From Verrucomicrobiia bacterium (GTDB lineage: Bacteria > Verrucomicrobiota > Verrucomicrobiia > Palsa-1439), in assembly GCA_035577545.1 (NCBI GenBank), contig DATLVI010000017.1, positions 116,640 to 180,639 of the forward strand: a stretch of 64,000 bases of DNA, read 5' to 3'. Positions 38,104 to 46,207 of this stretch are shown piece by piece. The notes under the pieces were generated by a model. It was not told where the DNA came from, did no database searches, and saw only the letters and a program-made list of their open reading frames with translations. A program made the position numbers and the translations under genes. Within the stretch, counting starts at the first letter, position 1. The number at the start of each line of letters is the position of its first letter.

Positions 38104-38445
38104 TTATTTCTCAACCACGCCCGTCGTCGGGATCCGTCGCGGCTTGCGCGGCGGCGGCTCGGGCGGCTGTATCGAAAGCTCCCAACGGAACACTTCCGGA
38201 TCCAGGTGGAATTTCGCATCCAGTTCGGCAATCGCCGTCGGTGGTGCGTTGAAAACAAAATTCACATAGAACCCGGAGCTGCGCTTGTTCGTTTCGCGGG
38301 CAAACGCGCGCGCGCCCATTCGTTGCACCTTGTCCACTCGTCCGCCAGCGTGCTCGATGTTCTTCTGGATCTTGTCCACGAGTTCCTTCGACACCTCTTC
38401 CTTACCAGCGGCGTCCAAAATAAACAATCCTTCGTATGTCTTCAA
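38104..38445 (-). CDS. rpsF: 30S ribosomal protein S6
   Basis: 113 residues. A ferredoxin-like S6 core begins MKTYEGLFILDAA and includes RETNKRSSGFYVNFVFN; the C-tail is basic and Pro-rich (PPEPPPRKPRRIP). It forms the S6-S18 pair on the small subunit platform and starts the rpsF-ssb-rpsR-rplI-dnaB block. The gap to pth upstream is 24 bp. Confidence 0.95.
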   Translation of the reverse strand: MKTYEGLFILDAAGKEEVSKELVDKIQKNIEHAGGRVDKVQRMGARAFARETNKRSSGFYVNFVFNAPPTAIAELDAKFHLDPEVFRWELSIQPPEPPPRKPRRIPTTGVVEK

Positions 38446-38469
38446 CGTCTCTCTCCTTCTTCTGCCGCG

Positions 38470-39069
38470 TCAATCCGCGGACCTTTTCCGATTAAACTGA
38501 TTCATCGCCTTCGTGACGCCCTCGAGCAAGCAACAATCGACCGCCTCTACGGCGACCGCCACAGCCTGTTCGGCCGACTCGCGTTCCGACGGGGCAAACC
38601 TGCCGAGAACGTGGCCCGAAATATCCGCTCCCAACGGCGCGCTTCGTCCGATCCCGACCCGCAATCGCGCAAATTCCTCATTGTCGCCGAGCGTCTCGAT
38701 GATCGACCGCAAACCGTTGTGGCCGCCGCTGCCGCCCGCGATGCGCAACCGAATCTGCCCGAGCGGCAAATCCGCGTCGTCCACCACGACCAGCAACTGC
38801 GCCGGCTCGATCTTGAGCCACTGCAACAGCGTATTCACCGCCGTGCCGCTGCGATTCATGAACGTCTGCGGCTTGGCCAGCACGACTTTGCCGACATCCC
38901 CGCTCGCGGCTTCCGCGATCTTCGCCGAGAACCGCCACTTGCTTCGAAAAGAACAACCAAACTTCTCCGCGAGCCGATCCACCACCGCAAAGCCAATGTT
39001 GTGGCGCGTGCCTTGGTACTCTTTGCCGGGATTTCCCAGCCCCACCACCAGCTTTGGCCTGGCCGACAC
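38470..39069 (-). CDS. pth: Peptidyl-tRNA hydrolase
   Basis: 199 residues. Releases peptides from dropped-off peptidyl-tRNA. Conserved motifs: VVGLGNPGKEYQGTRHNIGF with the catalytic His, QTFMNRSG with the substrate-binding Asn, and VDDADLPLGQIR with the activating Asp, then GGSGGHNGLRSI. Placed between rplY and rpsF, as in many bacteria where rplY(ctc)-pth is paired. The gap to rplY is 21 bp. Confidence 0.97.
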   Translation of the reverse strand: MSARPKLVVGLGNPGKEYQGTRHNIGFAVVDRLAEKFGCSFRSKWRFSAKIAEAASGDVGKVVLAKPQTFMNRSGTAVNTLLQWLKIEPAQLLVVVDDADLPLGQIRLRIAGGSGGHNGLRSIIETLGDNEEFARLRVGIGRSAPLGADISGHVLGRFAPSERESAEQAVAVAVEAVDCCLLEGVTKAMNQFNRKRSAD

Positions 39070-39090
39070 AGTGGTGTCGTCCTGCTTCCG

Positions 39091-39936
39091 TTACTTCTTG
39101 GCTTCGGGTTTGCCGCCGGCCGGCTTGGCCTCGGCCTTCCCAGGCGCGCCTGCCGCCGGAGCCTTGCCACCCGCCGGGGCTTTGGCGTCCGTCTTGCCGG
39201 CCGCTGCGGGCGCTTTGGCGTCGGCCTTGCCGGCTTCCGCCTTCGGCTTCGCCTCGCCTTCGGCCACCGCGCCTTCTTCGCCTTCTTCCTTCTTCGCCGT
39301 GAGGACTTCGGGTTCGGCTGACGGGGCTGCCGCCGCCTCGGTCATCGCCGCCAATTCCTCTTCGGTAATCGGCGCGGCGACAAGGAATACGGTCTGGCCC
39401 TTGTCGTCCAGCAACACTACGCCTGTGGGTGGCGTAATCTCGCCGACGTGAATGCTCGACCCAATCTCCATCTTCTCAACATTGACTTCAATGAGGTCCG
39501 GCAAATCCTGCGGCAAGCATTCCACATGCAACTCGCGCATGACGAACTCAAACACGCCGCCGCCTGTCTTCACGCCCGCCGGTTCGCCGACGGGCCGAAC
39601 AGGCACGCTCGTGCGCAGTTTCTCCGTCGCCAGGACTTCATGGAAATCAATGTGCAGGATGGTATCCTTGTAAGGATGATGCTGCACTTCCTGGATCAGG
39701 GTCAAACGATTGTTGGTCTTCCCATCCTCCTCCAGGCTCAGATCCACCAGCACGTTCTCGCTGGTGGTGCTATGGAGCGCCTTCTCCAACTCTTCCACGG
39801 CGACCGTGATGTTGATCGGCTTCATGTGCGAGCCGTAAATGACTCCCGGGACCGCGCCCTGGTCCCGCATCCGTTTCACCGCGCCCTTGCCGATCTCGGC
39901 CCGGGACTTCGCTTTTAATTGTACTTTCTGTGCCAT
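39091..39936 (-). CDS. rplY: 50S ribosomal protein L25/general stress protein Ctc with Ala/Lys-rich tail
   Basis: 281 residues. An L25 N-domain (about 1-95, KSRAEIGKGAVKRMRD..GVIYG) that binds 5S rRNA, then the TL5/Ctc beta domain (96-190, with PVRPVGEPAGVKTGGG). Residues from about 205 to 281 are an unusual low-complexity tail of Ala, Lys, Gly, Pro and Glu with imperfect repeats such as KADAKAPAAAGKTDAKAPAGG. The tail would be disordered and highly charged. It follows prs by 58 bp, the common prs-ctc-pth arrangement. Confidence 0.95.
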   Translation of the reverse strand: MAQKVQLKAKSRAEIGKGAVKRMRDQGAVPGVIYGSHMKPINITVAVEELEKALHSTTSENVLVDLSLEEDGKTNNRLTLIQEVQHHPYKDTILHIDFHEVLATEKLRTSVPVRPVGEPAGVKTGGGVFEFVMRELHVECLPQDLPDLIEVNVEKMEIGSSIHVGEITPPTGVVLLDDKGQTVFLVAAPITEEELAAMTEAAAAPSAEPEVLTAKKEEGEEGAVAEGEAKPKAEAGKADAKAPAAAGKTDAKAPAGGKAPAAGAPGKAEAKPAGGKPEAKK

Positions 39937-39994
39937 GGCAACTTTCTCCTCAAATCAAAATGATCGTCTCTGAAATTGTTCCTCCGCGTCGGGC

Positions 39995-40960
39995 TTAACT
40001 CTCCGGACGCTTCCCATTGATGTCGAACAGCGATGACACCGACTCCGAATTATGAATCCGCTTGATCGCCTCGCCCAACAGCGGCGCGACAGTTAACTCG
40101 GTCAGCTTGAACCCGCTGACCTTCGAGTGCGGCACCGTGTCGGTGGTGACCAACTCCTCCAACTCCGACGCTTTCAACCGATCCAGCGCCGCGGGATTCA
40201 ATACCGCGTGACTCACGGACGCGTACACCTTCTTTGCGCCCCGCTTCTTCAAAATCTCCGCCGCCCGCGTCACCGTGCCCGCCGTCTCGGTCAGGTCGTC
40301 GACAAGCAACACCGTCTTGCCGTCCACGTCGCCGATGACATTGAGCATCTCGACTTCCGAAGCCGATTTGCGCTTCTTATCAACGATCGCCAGTGGCGCC
40401 TGGAAGAGGTTCGCGTACGCATGCACCATCTTCACGCCGCCGATGTCGGGCGAAACCACCACCAAATCCTTCAACTTCTTCCCGCTAAAGTACCGGTACA
40501 TCACCGGCGCCGCGTAAAGATGATCGACGGGAATATCGAAAAATCCCATGATCTGCTGCGCGTGCAGGTCCATCGTCAACACCCGATTCGCGCCCGCGGC
40601 GGTGATCAGGTTCGCCACCAGCTTGGCCGTGATCGGCACCCGCGGCTGGTCCTTGCGGTCCTGCCGCGCATATCCAAAGAACGGTAAAACCGCCGTGATG
40701 CGCTTGGCGCTGGCCCGCCGGCACGCATCGATCATGATCAACAACTCCATCAAATGATGGTTTGCGGGCGGACACGTCGGCTGCACGATGAAAACATCCC
40801 GCCCGCGTATGTTCTCATTGATCTTAACGAACGTCTCCTCATCAGGAAACGCCGTGACCGTCGCATCGCCCAGCGGTACCCCGATCGAATCGGCAATCCG
40901 CTGCGCGAGGGGTCGATTTGCATTACCAGAAAAAATCTTCAACTGGACACACAACTCCAC
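39995..40960 (-). CDS. prs: Ribose-phosphate pyrophosphokinase
   Basis: 321 residues. Makes PRPP from ribose-5-phosphate and ATP for nucleotide, His and Trp synthesis. Motifs: LKIFSGNANRPLAQRIADS, VLTMDLHAQQIMGFF, SPDIGGVKMVHAYAN and the PRPP-binding loop VLLVDDLTETAGTV. The initiation codon appears to be GTG (40960), giving six residues before LKIFSG. It is the first gene of the long minus-strand run down to clpB; the upstream 572 bp is non-coding and should contain its promoter. Confidence 0.96.
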   Translation of the reverse strand: MELCVQLKIFSGNANRPLAQRIADSIGVPLGDATVTAFPDEETFVKINENIRGRDVFIVQPTCPPANHHLMELLIMIDACRRASAKRITAVLPFFGYARQDRKDQPRVPITAKLVANLITAAGANRVLTMDLHAQQIMGFFDIPVDHLYAAPVMYRYFSGKKLKDLVVVSPDIGGVKMVHAYANLFQAPLAIVDKKRKSASEVEMLNVIGDVDGKTVLLVDDLTETAGTVTRAAEILKKRGAKKVYASVSHAVLNPAALDRLKASELEELVTTDTVPHSKVSGFKLTELTVAPLLGEAIKRIHNSESVSSLFDINGKRPES

Positions 40961-41270
40961 AGCTCAGGTTGTCTTGGCCCAAAAATCAAGGCCACACCCG
41001 CGACCCGTGGCCTCCAAAGCGTCGTACCTTCTACCGTTTCGCCCCCCGCTTTGCAACCCGAATCTTTGCCACCCTCATCTCCCTGAAATTGCATGGCATG
41101 CATCTCATTTGGCACCGGACTCCTCCACTGCCGTTGTAGGTTACCCTGATTCCGAGATCAGCGCCCCCTTTCCCGACGCGCCCTCCTTTAATAATGCATG
41201 TGGCGCACCCCTCGTATCAGGCAAAACGCGCCCATAAACGCATCAAACGCCATCAAAACATCCTCAAATT

Positions 41271-41295
41271 GGGTTCGTTTTTCCAGAACGAACCC
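41271..41295. repeat. Palindrome GGGTTCGTT / AACGAACCC, part of the degenerate repeat family
   Basis: Perfect 9-bp arms with a 7-nt centre. The half-site GGGTTCGTTT occurs again at 41373 and, inverted, at 18719-18728, always at the edge of the longer repeat, so it may mark the end of the mobile or amplified unit. Confidence 0.5.
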
Positions 41296-41372
41296 ATTTG
41301 CAAACGCCTCTGCAAACCCTATAAGTTTCTATAAATACGCATGATACAGCAGAAATTGAGCGAAAATAAAAT

Positions 41373-41511
41373 GGGTTCGTTTCGCAGAAACGTATAGGGG
41401 CCCCGAGCTGCGCACAGCAGCGAGTCGCGCCGTAGTGGTCTCGCGAAGGCGGAGGCAGTTGCTTCTCTCGTTGCAAATACTCACACCTCGAACCTTACCA
41501 CTATCGGAATT
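41373..41511 (+). repeat. Degenerate ~139-bp interspersed repeat, copy 2 of 2
   Basis: Aligns with the reverse complement of 18580-18728 through six shared blocks in the same order, with the longest identical stretches GAGCTGCGCACAGCAGCGA and ACTCACACCTCGAAC. It ends 22 bp from the stop of the aldo/keto reductase gene. Neither copy has an intact reading frame, so this is an old or non-coding repeat. Confidence 0.65.
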
Positions 41512-41532
41512 CGATGTCCAGAACAAACTGCC

Positions 41533-42519
41533 TCAGCTGAATCCCACCACCGCATGCGGCACGTACGGCTCCTCCAATGATGCAATCTCCTCCGCCGAAA
41601 GCTTCACCCCCAACGCCGCCACTGCATCGTCAAGATGCTGCATCTTCGTCGCGCCAATGATAGGCGATGTGATGTAGGGCTTGTGCAGTATCCACGCCAA
41701 AGCGATCTGCGCCTGCGGGACGCCACGTTTGCGCGCGAGCTGACTCACTCGCTCTACAATAAGCTTATCCGACTCTTCCGTTGCGCCGTAGAGCTTCTTT
41801 GCAAAATCGTCTTTCCCGCCACGTTCGGTACTCCCCTTTTCCTCCCACGGCCGCGTCAACCGTCCGCGCGCCAGCGGACTCCACGGGATGACGCCAATTC
41901 CCTCCGTCTGGCACAAGTTCATCATCTCGCGTTCCTCTTCGCGGTACAACAAATTGTAATGGTTCTGCATCGAAACGAAACGCGTCCATCCATGCTGATC
42001 CGCCAGGAAGAGTGCTTTGCAGAATTGCCACGCGAACATCGATGACGCGCCGATATATCGCGTCTTCCCGGCCTTGACGAGGTCATACAACGCTTCCAAG
42101 GTTTCTTCAATCGGCACGTCGTAGTCCCATCGATGAATCTGGTAAAGGTCCACGTAATCCACGCCGAGGCGCTTCAGGCTCGCATCCATTTCCATCATGA
42201 TCGCCTTGCGCGACAACCCCTCGCCATTCGGCCCCGGCCGCATCCGTCCGCGCACCTTCGTCGCCAGCACCACTTCCTCGCGCTTGGCGAAGTCCCGCAA
42301 GGCGCGCCCCGTTATCTCCTCGCTGGCGCCGGCCGAGTAGACATTCGCTGTGTCGAAAAAATTGATCCCCAATTCAAGGGCGCGCTTGATGAAGGGACGG
42401 CTCTCTTCTTCCTTGAGCGACCAAAGATGAGTGCCACGCTCCGGCGCGCCATAGCTCATGCACCCAAGGCACACCCGTGAAACCTTCAACCCGCTCTTTC
42501 CCAATCTCACGTAATCCAT
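41533..42519 (-). CDS. yajO: Aldo/keto reductase, YajO-like
   Basis: About 328 residues. It matches remembered E. coli YajO over its length (VRLGKSGLKVSRVCLGCMSYG, LYQIHRWDYDVPIEETLEAL, YNLLYREEEREMMNLC, IPWSPLARGRLTRPW, ending PHAVVGFS). Catalytic tetrad residues are in FFDTANVYSAG (Asp, Tyr), LATKVRG (Lys) and YQIHRWDY (His). NADPH-dependent carbonyl reduction is expected; the physiological substrate is unsettled. The ATG at 42519 was chosen because GGAGAGGGG precedes it and an upstream ATG would overlap the epimerase stop. Confidence 0.88.
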   Translation of the reverse strand: MDYVRLGKSGLKVSRVCLGCMSYGAPERGTHLWSLKEEESRPFIKRALELGINFFDTANVYSAGASEEITGRALRDFAKREEVVLATKVRGRMRPGPNGEGLSRKAIMMEMDASLKRLGVDYVDLYQIHRWDYDVPIEETLEALYDLVKAGKTRYIGASSMFAWQFCKALFLADQHGWTRFVSMQNHYNLLYREEEREMMNLCQTEGIGVIPWSPLARGRLTRPWEEKGSTERGGKDDFAKKLYGATEESDKLIVERVSQLARKRGVPQAQIALAWILHKPYITSPIIGATKMQHLDDAVAALGVKLSAEEIASLEEPYVPHAVVGFS

Positions 42520-42530
42520 AAGCCCCTCTC

Positions 42531-43388
42531 CTACTTGCGCCAACCAAACTCGGGTTTGTACCCCAAAACTCGTTTCGCCTTCTCAATCGAAAGCAGCGTG
42601 TCATTCGTTCCAATCTTCCCTTTGATCGGCACGCCTGGAAATGAACCCGCCATGAGTTGCGCTGACGACTGCGGCATGACTGTGTCCGCATTGGCGATGA
42701 TAAAGACCTCCGCGCCTTTCAACGGCGCTTCCACCGCCTTGCGAATTGCCTGCGCCCCATCACGCGCATCGATGTACCCCCACAAATTCCATTTGCGCAT
42801 TGTCGGGTTCTTTTGAAAATCCGCAAATCGCTCGTAGTCCTGCGGCTCCATGACGTTAGAAAACCGCAAACCGATGATCTTCATCTCCGCGTCCCATCGA
42901 CAAAACTGCTTCGCCATCTCTTCGCCCATCAGTTTCGACAGCGAATACGCCGTCTCCGGCCGCCCCGCGTATTCCTCATCCACCGGCGCGTACGGCGGCG
43001 GCGTTTCGAATGGCAACCCGAGCACGGTCTCGCTCGAAGCCCAGACGATGTTCTTGATACCCAACCGCCAGGCCGCCGCAAAAACGTTGTACGTGCTTAG
43101 CGTGTTGTTCTGGAAAACGACCGCGTCGGTAAAAAGATGGGGTGCAGGAATCGCCGCGAGATGCACGATGACGTCAAAGTTTCCTCTTTCTGCATTTTCT
43201 CCAGGCCGATGGGAGAACGCATCAACCGTCTGCCCAAAATCCGCCAGGTCCGCCAAAATGAGCGGACACATCCCTTCGGCGGGCGCCACTCGATCCACAT
43301 TGAATACCTGATGACCATGCGCCAGTAAATCTTTGACACACGCTCGTCCCAATTTCCCGCTTCCGCCGGTGACAGCAATCTTGCTCAT
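42531..43388 (-). CDS. NAD(P)-dependent epimerase/dehydratase (extended SDR)
   Basis: About 285 residues. Nucleotide-binding motif VTGGSGKLGRACV at the N-terminus, VIVHLAAIPAP, then the catalytic YSLSK (Tyr-x3-Lys) and LRFSNVM. The start MSKIAVTGG is preceded by an AAAAGGGG ribosome-binding sequence, while 126 bp of upstream open frame is atypical and was rejected. Likely acts on a nucleotide sugar or related metabolite; not assignable to one reaction. It lies 11 bp before the aldo/keto reductase and 37 bp after the radical SAM gene. Confidence 0.85.
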   Translation of the reverse strand: MSKIAVTGGSGKLGRACVKDLLAHGHQVFNVDRVAPAEGMCPLILADLADFGQTVDAFSHRPGENAERGNFDVIVHLAAIPAPHLFTDAVVFQNNTLSTYNVFAAAWRLGIKNIVWASSETVLGLPFETPPPYAPVDEEYAGRPETAYSLSKLMGEEMAKQFCRWDAEMKIIGLRFSNVMEPQDYERFADFQKNPTMRKWNLWGYIDARDGAQAIRKAVEAPLKGAEVFIIANADTVMPQSSAQLMAGSFPGVPIKGKIGTNDTLLSIEKAKRVLGYKPEFGWRK

Positions 43389-43425
43389 GCCCCTTTTCTT
43401 CCCCAGATTCGGCCGGAAGGCAAAT

Positions 43426-44616
43426 TTATTTGAAGCGACGGCCTGCGGACACGGCATGCGGCAGGCGGTCCAATGCGGAAAATCGTTGTAGCGCGGCCTG
43501 TGTCTTGACCGCATCCCAACGACCCGGAATCGCTGTGGCGCATTTCGGACATTTCCCCTCGTCGGTCAGAAAATATCGCTGTACTTCAAAACCAAACCGC
43601 TCGATCAGCAACTCGTTGCACTTCGGACAGCGCGTATTCTCCCAGTCGCCCACATACCCCGGCACATTCCCCGCGTAACAATAACGCAACCCTTCCTCCC
43701 GCCCGATCTCACATGCGCGAATAATACTTCGCGACGCGGTATAGCCGCGATCGGTCATCTTATAATCCGGATGAAACGCCGTGCAGTGCCAGGGAATGTC
43801 ACGCGAGATGCCCGCGAGAAACTTCGCGATCTGGTGCATCTCATCTTCGCTGTCATTGAAACCGGGGATGAACAATGTGACGATCTCCAGCCAAAACCCC
43901 TTCTCGTAAAGCATTCCGACGGTCTTCAGCACGTTGTCGAGTTTTCCGCCGAGTTGACGGTAATTCTTGTCGTTGAAACTCTTCAGATCGACCTTATAGA
44001 AATCGACCCACGGCTTGATGTAATCGAGCACCTCTTCCGTGCCGTTGCCGTTGGAGACGTAGGACGTGCGAAGTCCCCGCTTGCGCGCCTCCTTGAACAC
44101 CTCCACGCCCCACTCGCTCGTGATCAGCGGCTCATTATAGGTGCTCGTCACCGTGTCCGCGCCCTGTCGGATTGCCAGTTCCACAAATCCTTCCGCCGTC
44201 ATCGGAATCGCGGGAGCGGTGCTGCGTGGATCACGCAACGCCTGCGACGTAAACCAATTCTGGCAGTAACCACAGTGCAAGTCGCACCCAAGCATCCCAA
44301 AGCTCATCGCCAGTGTGCCGGGCAGGGCATGGAAGAAAGGCTTCTTCTCGATGGGATCGCACTGCAACGCGCCAAAATAATTCCACGGCACGAATAGCTT
44401 GCCATCACGGTTAAAACGCACCCGGCAGATGCCGTCGTGCCCCTCAAGAATCAGGCAGCGATGCCCGCACGCGTAGCACCGCACCTTCCCATCCGGCAGC
44501 TTCTCGTAAAGCTCCCCTTCCTTGGTCAAGCGAGAGAGATTCTCACCCAGCGTCTCCATCGACGCAGTCGCGCGCGCCTTGTCTGACCGCTCTAAAACTT
44601 GATCTGACTTCGGCAT
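43426..44616 (-). CDS. amrS: AmmeMemoRadiSam system radical SAM enzyme
   Basis: About 396 residues. Radical SAM cluster motif CDLHCGYC (Cys111, Cys115, Cys118) after FGMLG; an N-terminal Cys-rich segment CYACGHRC (47-54) with a further Cys64; and a C-terminal double CxxC ribbon (RCPKCNELL and KCPKCATAI). The family is defined by genomic co-occurrence with AMMECR1 and MEMO proteins, neither of which is in this window; the reaction is not established to my knowledge. The start at 44616 has GGAG about 10 nt upstream; longer forms would run into the neighbouring gene. Confidence 0.88.
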   Translation of the reverse strand: MPKSDQVLERSDKARATASMETLGENLSRLTKEGELYEKLPDGKVRCYACGHRCLILEGHDGICRVRFNRDGKLFVPWNYFGALQCDPIEKKPFFHALPGTLAMSFGMLGCDLHCGYCQNWFTSQALRDPRSTAPAIPMTAEGFVELAIRQGADTVTSTYNEPLITSEWGVEVFKEARKRGLRTSYVSNGNGTEEVLDYIKPWVDFYKVDLKSFNDKNYRQLGGKLDNVLKTVGMLYEKGFWLEIVTLFIPGFNDSEDEMHQIAKFLAGISRDIPWHCTAFHPDYKMTDRGYTASRSIIRACEIGREEGLRYCYAGNVPGYVGDWENTRCPKCNELLIERFGFEVQRYFLTDEGKCPKCATAIPGRWDAVKTQAALQRFSALDRLPHAVSAGRRFK

Positions 44617-44690
44617 GGAACCCATACTCCGATACAGATCAATCTTAACACTTCCGACGACCTCTTTCCAGACAGGCGTCGCGTTGCCCG

Positions 44691-45338
44691 TCACGCCTTG
44701 ATGGGTTCGCCGAGAAATCTCGGGCCCGTCCGTAACACATACAAATCGAGCACGACCTTTACGCGCGCCAACCATTCGCGCACGGTGGGCCACGTTGATA
44801 CTCGCAACGATACGGGGCTCGCGTTGAATGCTACCGCGTCGATTCCATAGTGTCGGCAAATGAAGAGCGCCCGATAATTATGGAACGCCTCCGAGACAAT
44901 CGTCAGCCGCGTCTGGCCGAACACCTGTTTCGCCCGCACCACCGAGTCCAAGGTGCGAAATCCCGCATGGTCGAGCACGATGGCCCCCGACGGCACGCCC
45001 GCCGCCACCAGCGCATCCCGCATATCGCTCGGCTCGTCGTACTCGGGCACGTGATTGTCGCCGCTGACCAGTAATCGCTTCACCTTTCCCGCTTTATACA
45101 AGGCCGCCGCAGCCTCGATTCGATGCGCAAAATGCGGGTTCGACCAGCGACGATCCGGCGTCTTCCGGCTTGTGCCCAGCACCAACCCCACTTCTCGCGA
45201 CGGCACTGCCGACAGTTCTTCGTAAACGCGAGATTCGGTTGTGGAGACGATCCATATATTACACAGCCAAACACCGGCAAATAACCCCGCTAATCCCGTC
45301 AATCCGGCAATCACCGCTCTTCGCCTGCTGGAGGTCAT
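44691..45338 (-). CDS. SanA/YdcF-like (DUF218) envelope protein
   Basis: About 215 residues. One N-terminal membrane helix (AVIAGLTGLAGLFAGVWL) and a DUF218 domain: EVGLVLGTSRK, ALYKAGKVKRLLVSGDNH, and the conserved SEAFHNYRALFICRHYGID. SanA in enterics affects envelope permeability to vancomycin at high temperature. The start overlaps the L,D-transpeptidase-like gene stop by ATGA, so the two are coupled, supporting a cell-envelope role. The radical SAM gene follows 74 bp downstream. Confidence 0.85.
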   Translation of the reverse strand: MTSSRRRAVIAGLTGLAGLFAGVWLCNIWIVSTTESRVYEELSAVPSREVGLVLGTSRKTPDRRWSNPHFAHRIEAAAALYKAGKVKRLLVSGDNHVPEYDEPSDMRDALVAAGVPSGAIVLDHAGFRTLDSVVRAKQVFGQTRLTIVSEAFHNYRALFICRHYGIDAVAFNASPVSLRVSTWPTVREWLARVKVVLDLYVLRTGPRFLGEPIKA

Positions 45339-46045
45339 GAATCCAAAGTTGTGGGTTTCGGAAAGGTGCTCAAGGCTTTCCTGATGTCCATGTACAGTCC
45401 CGGTATCCACGCAGGTTGCGCAGTTTGCCGGGGCATGTCATGCCGCCGAAAATCAACCGGGCTTAGGATCACAATAATCTCCGCGAGTCCGGTTCTCGCG
45501 GCCAGCACGAACAAATCCTCGGCAGCTTCGTCACCCATCGCCAGACAACCGCTTGAGCCTGCCCCGCCATGAATCATGATGTCGCCGCCGAGGTCTGAAC
45601 GACCGTCGCGCGCTGCCTGTTGCCGGTCGAAGTCATTCGGATAGCTCACCCGTAACGACAAATGGTAGAGGCTGTTTGGATTCAACAATTCGATCCGATA
45701 AATGCCTTCGGGCACCTGGCCGTCTCCCTGCCGCAACTTGGGGCCCGGCTTTCCGCTGGCCGCAAGGATCGGGTAGGATTTGACGAATTGGTACATGCCA
45801 CCCTTGTCTGTTCCCCACACTTCCAGTACGCGCTCGCCCTTGAATCCGATGAGTGCCAACCGCGTCGGCGGGTAGGGAATATTCCGCGAAGCAAATACTG
45901 GCGCCAGGCGTTGGTCGACAGCAGCGCCATACTGAGCAACCCGCTGCGACACAGTTTTCTCGCCATTGGTTTTGGTTCTTGTGACCGCAATCGCCGTCAC
46001 GAGGGCCAGCACCACCCCTGCCATCAACCACCGTATTGCTCGCAT
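45335..46045 (-). CDS. L,D-transpeptidase (YkuD/YafK-like) family protein
   Basis: 236 residues. An N-terminal membrane anchor or signal (about 5-21) and a YkuD-type domain with VPEGIYRIELLNP and the active-site strand GGDIMIHGGAGSSGCLAMGD (exactly: His159 and Cys167). The spacing matches the YafK/DpaA branch more than the classic cross-linking enzymes; in E. coli the YafK relative cuts Lpp from murein. It probably remodels peptidoglycan crosslinks or anchors. It lies 162 bp downstream of ftsZ, extending the dcw neighbourhood. Confidence 0.85.
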   Translation of the reverse strand: MRAIRWLMAGVVLALVTAIAVTRTKTNGEKTVSQRVAQYGAAVDQRLAPVFASRNIPYPPTRLALIGFKGERVLEVWGTDKGGMYQFVKSYPILAASGKPGPKLRQGDGQVPEGIYRIELLNPNSLYHLSLRVSYPNDFDRQQAARDGRSDLGGDIMIHGGAGSSGCLAMGDEAAEDLFVLAARTGLAEIIVILSPVDFRRHDMPRQTAQPAWIPGLYMDIRKALSTFPKPTTLDS

Positions 46046-46207
46046 CGGGCGAAGGATCCAAAAGTTGGCGGTGAATTCTCAGGCGACAGGATCTTTGACA
46101 CGAGTCCGAAGGAAAACCCACACGCTGGCTGCTGCGCTTCCGCTGCCGCCAACAGAAGCGGAGACGAAATAAATCCCAGTACCTGAAGACAGCGCGTCAA
46201 AGTTTGT

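Larger units (their letters stand above)
40961..41532. other. 572-bp non-coding region between prs and the aldo/keto reductase gene
   Basis: No supportable gene. The prs-proximal ~310 bp shows no motif I recognise. The distal part holds a palindrome built on GGGTTCGTT (41271-41295), a second GGGTTCG block, and the second copy of the degenerate repeat (41373-41511). Small frames here translate to TNPI/KRTHF-like peptides and are repeat artefacts. No tRNA, SRP or other structured RNA was recognised by eye. Confidence 0.65.

Noticed and set aside
41264..41526. Small minus-strand frames (65-70 codons) with TNPF/KTNPI and KRTHF peptides
   Set aside because: They lie in the degenerate repeat, overlap each other in two frames, and the matching frame in the other copy is broken; treated as repeat artefacts.
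44617..44859. N-terminal extension of the radical SAM gene to 44859
   Set aside because: It would overlap the SanA-like gene by about 170 nt, is Arg-rich and unlike the family; the 44616 start has a GGAG site.
46100..46170. Possible ftsZ terminator hairpin (CGCTTC / GAAGCG)
   Set aside because: Only a 6-bp stem with a long loop and no U-tract.
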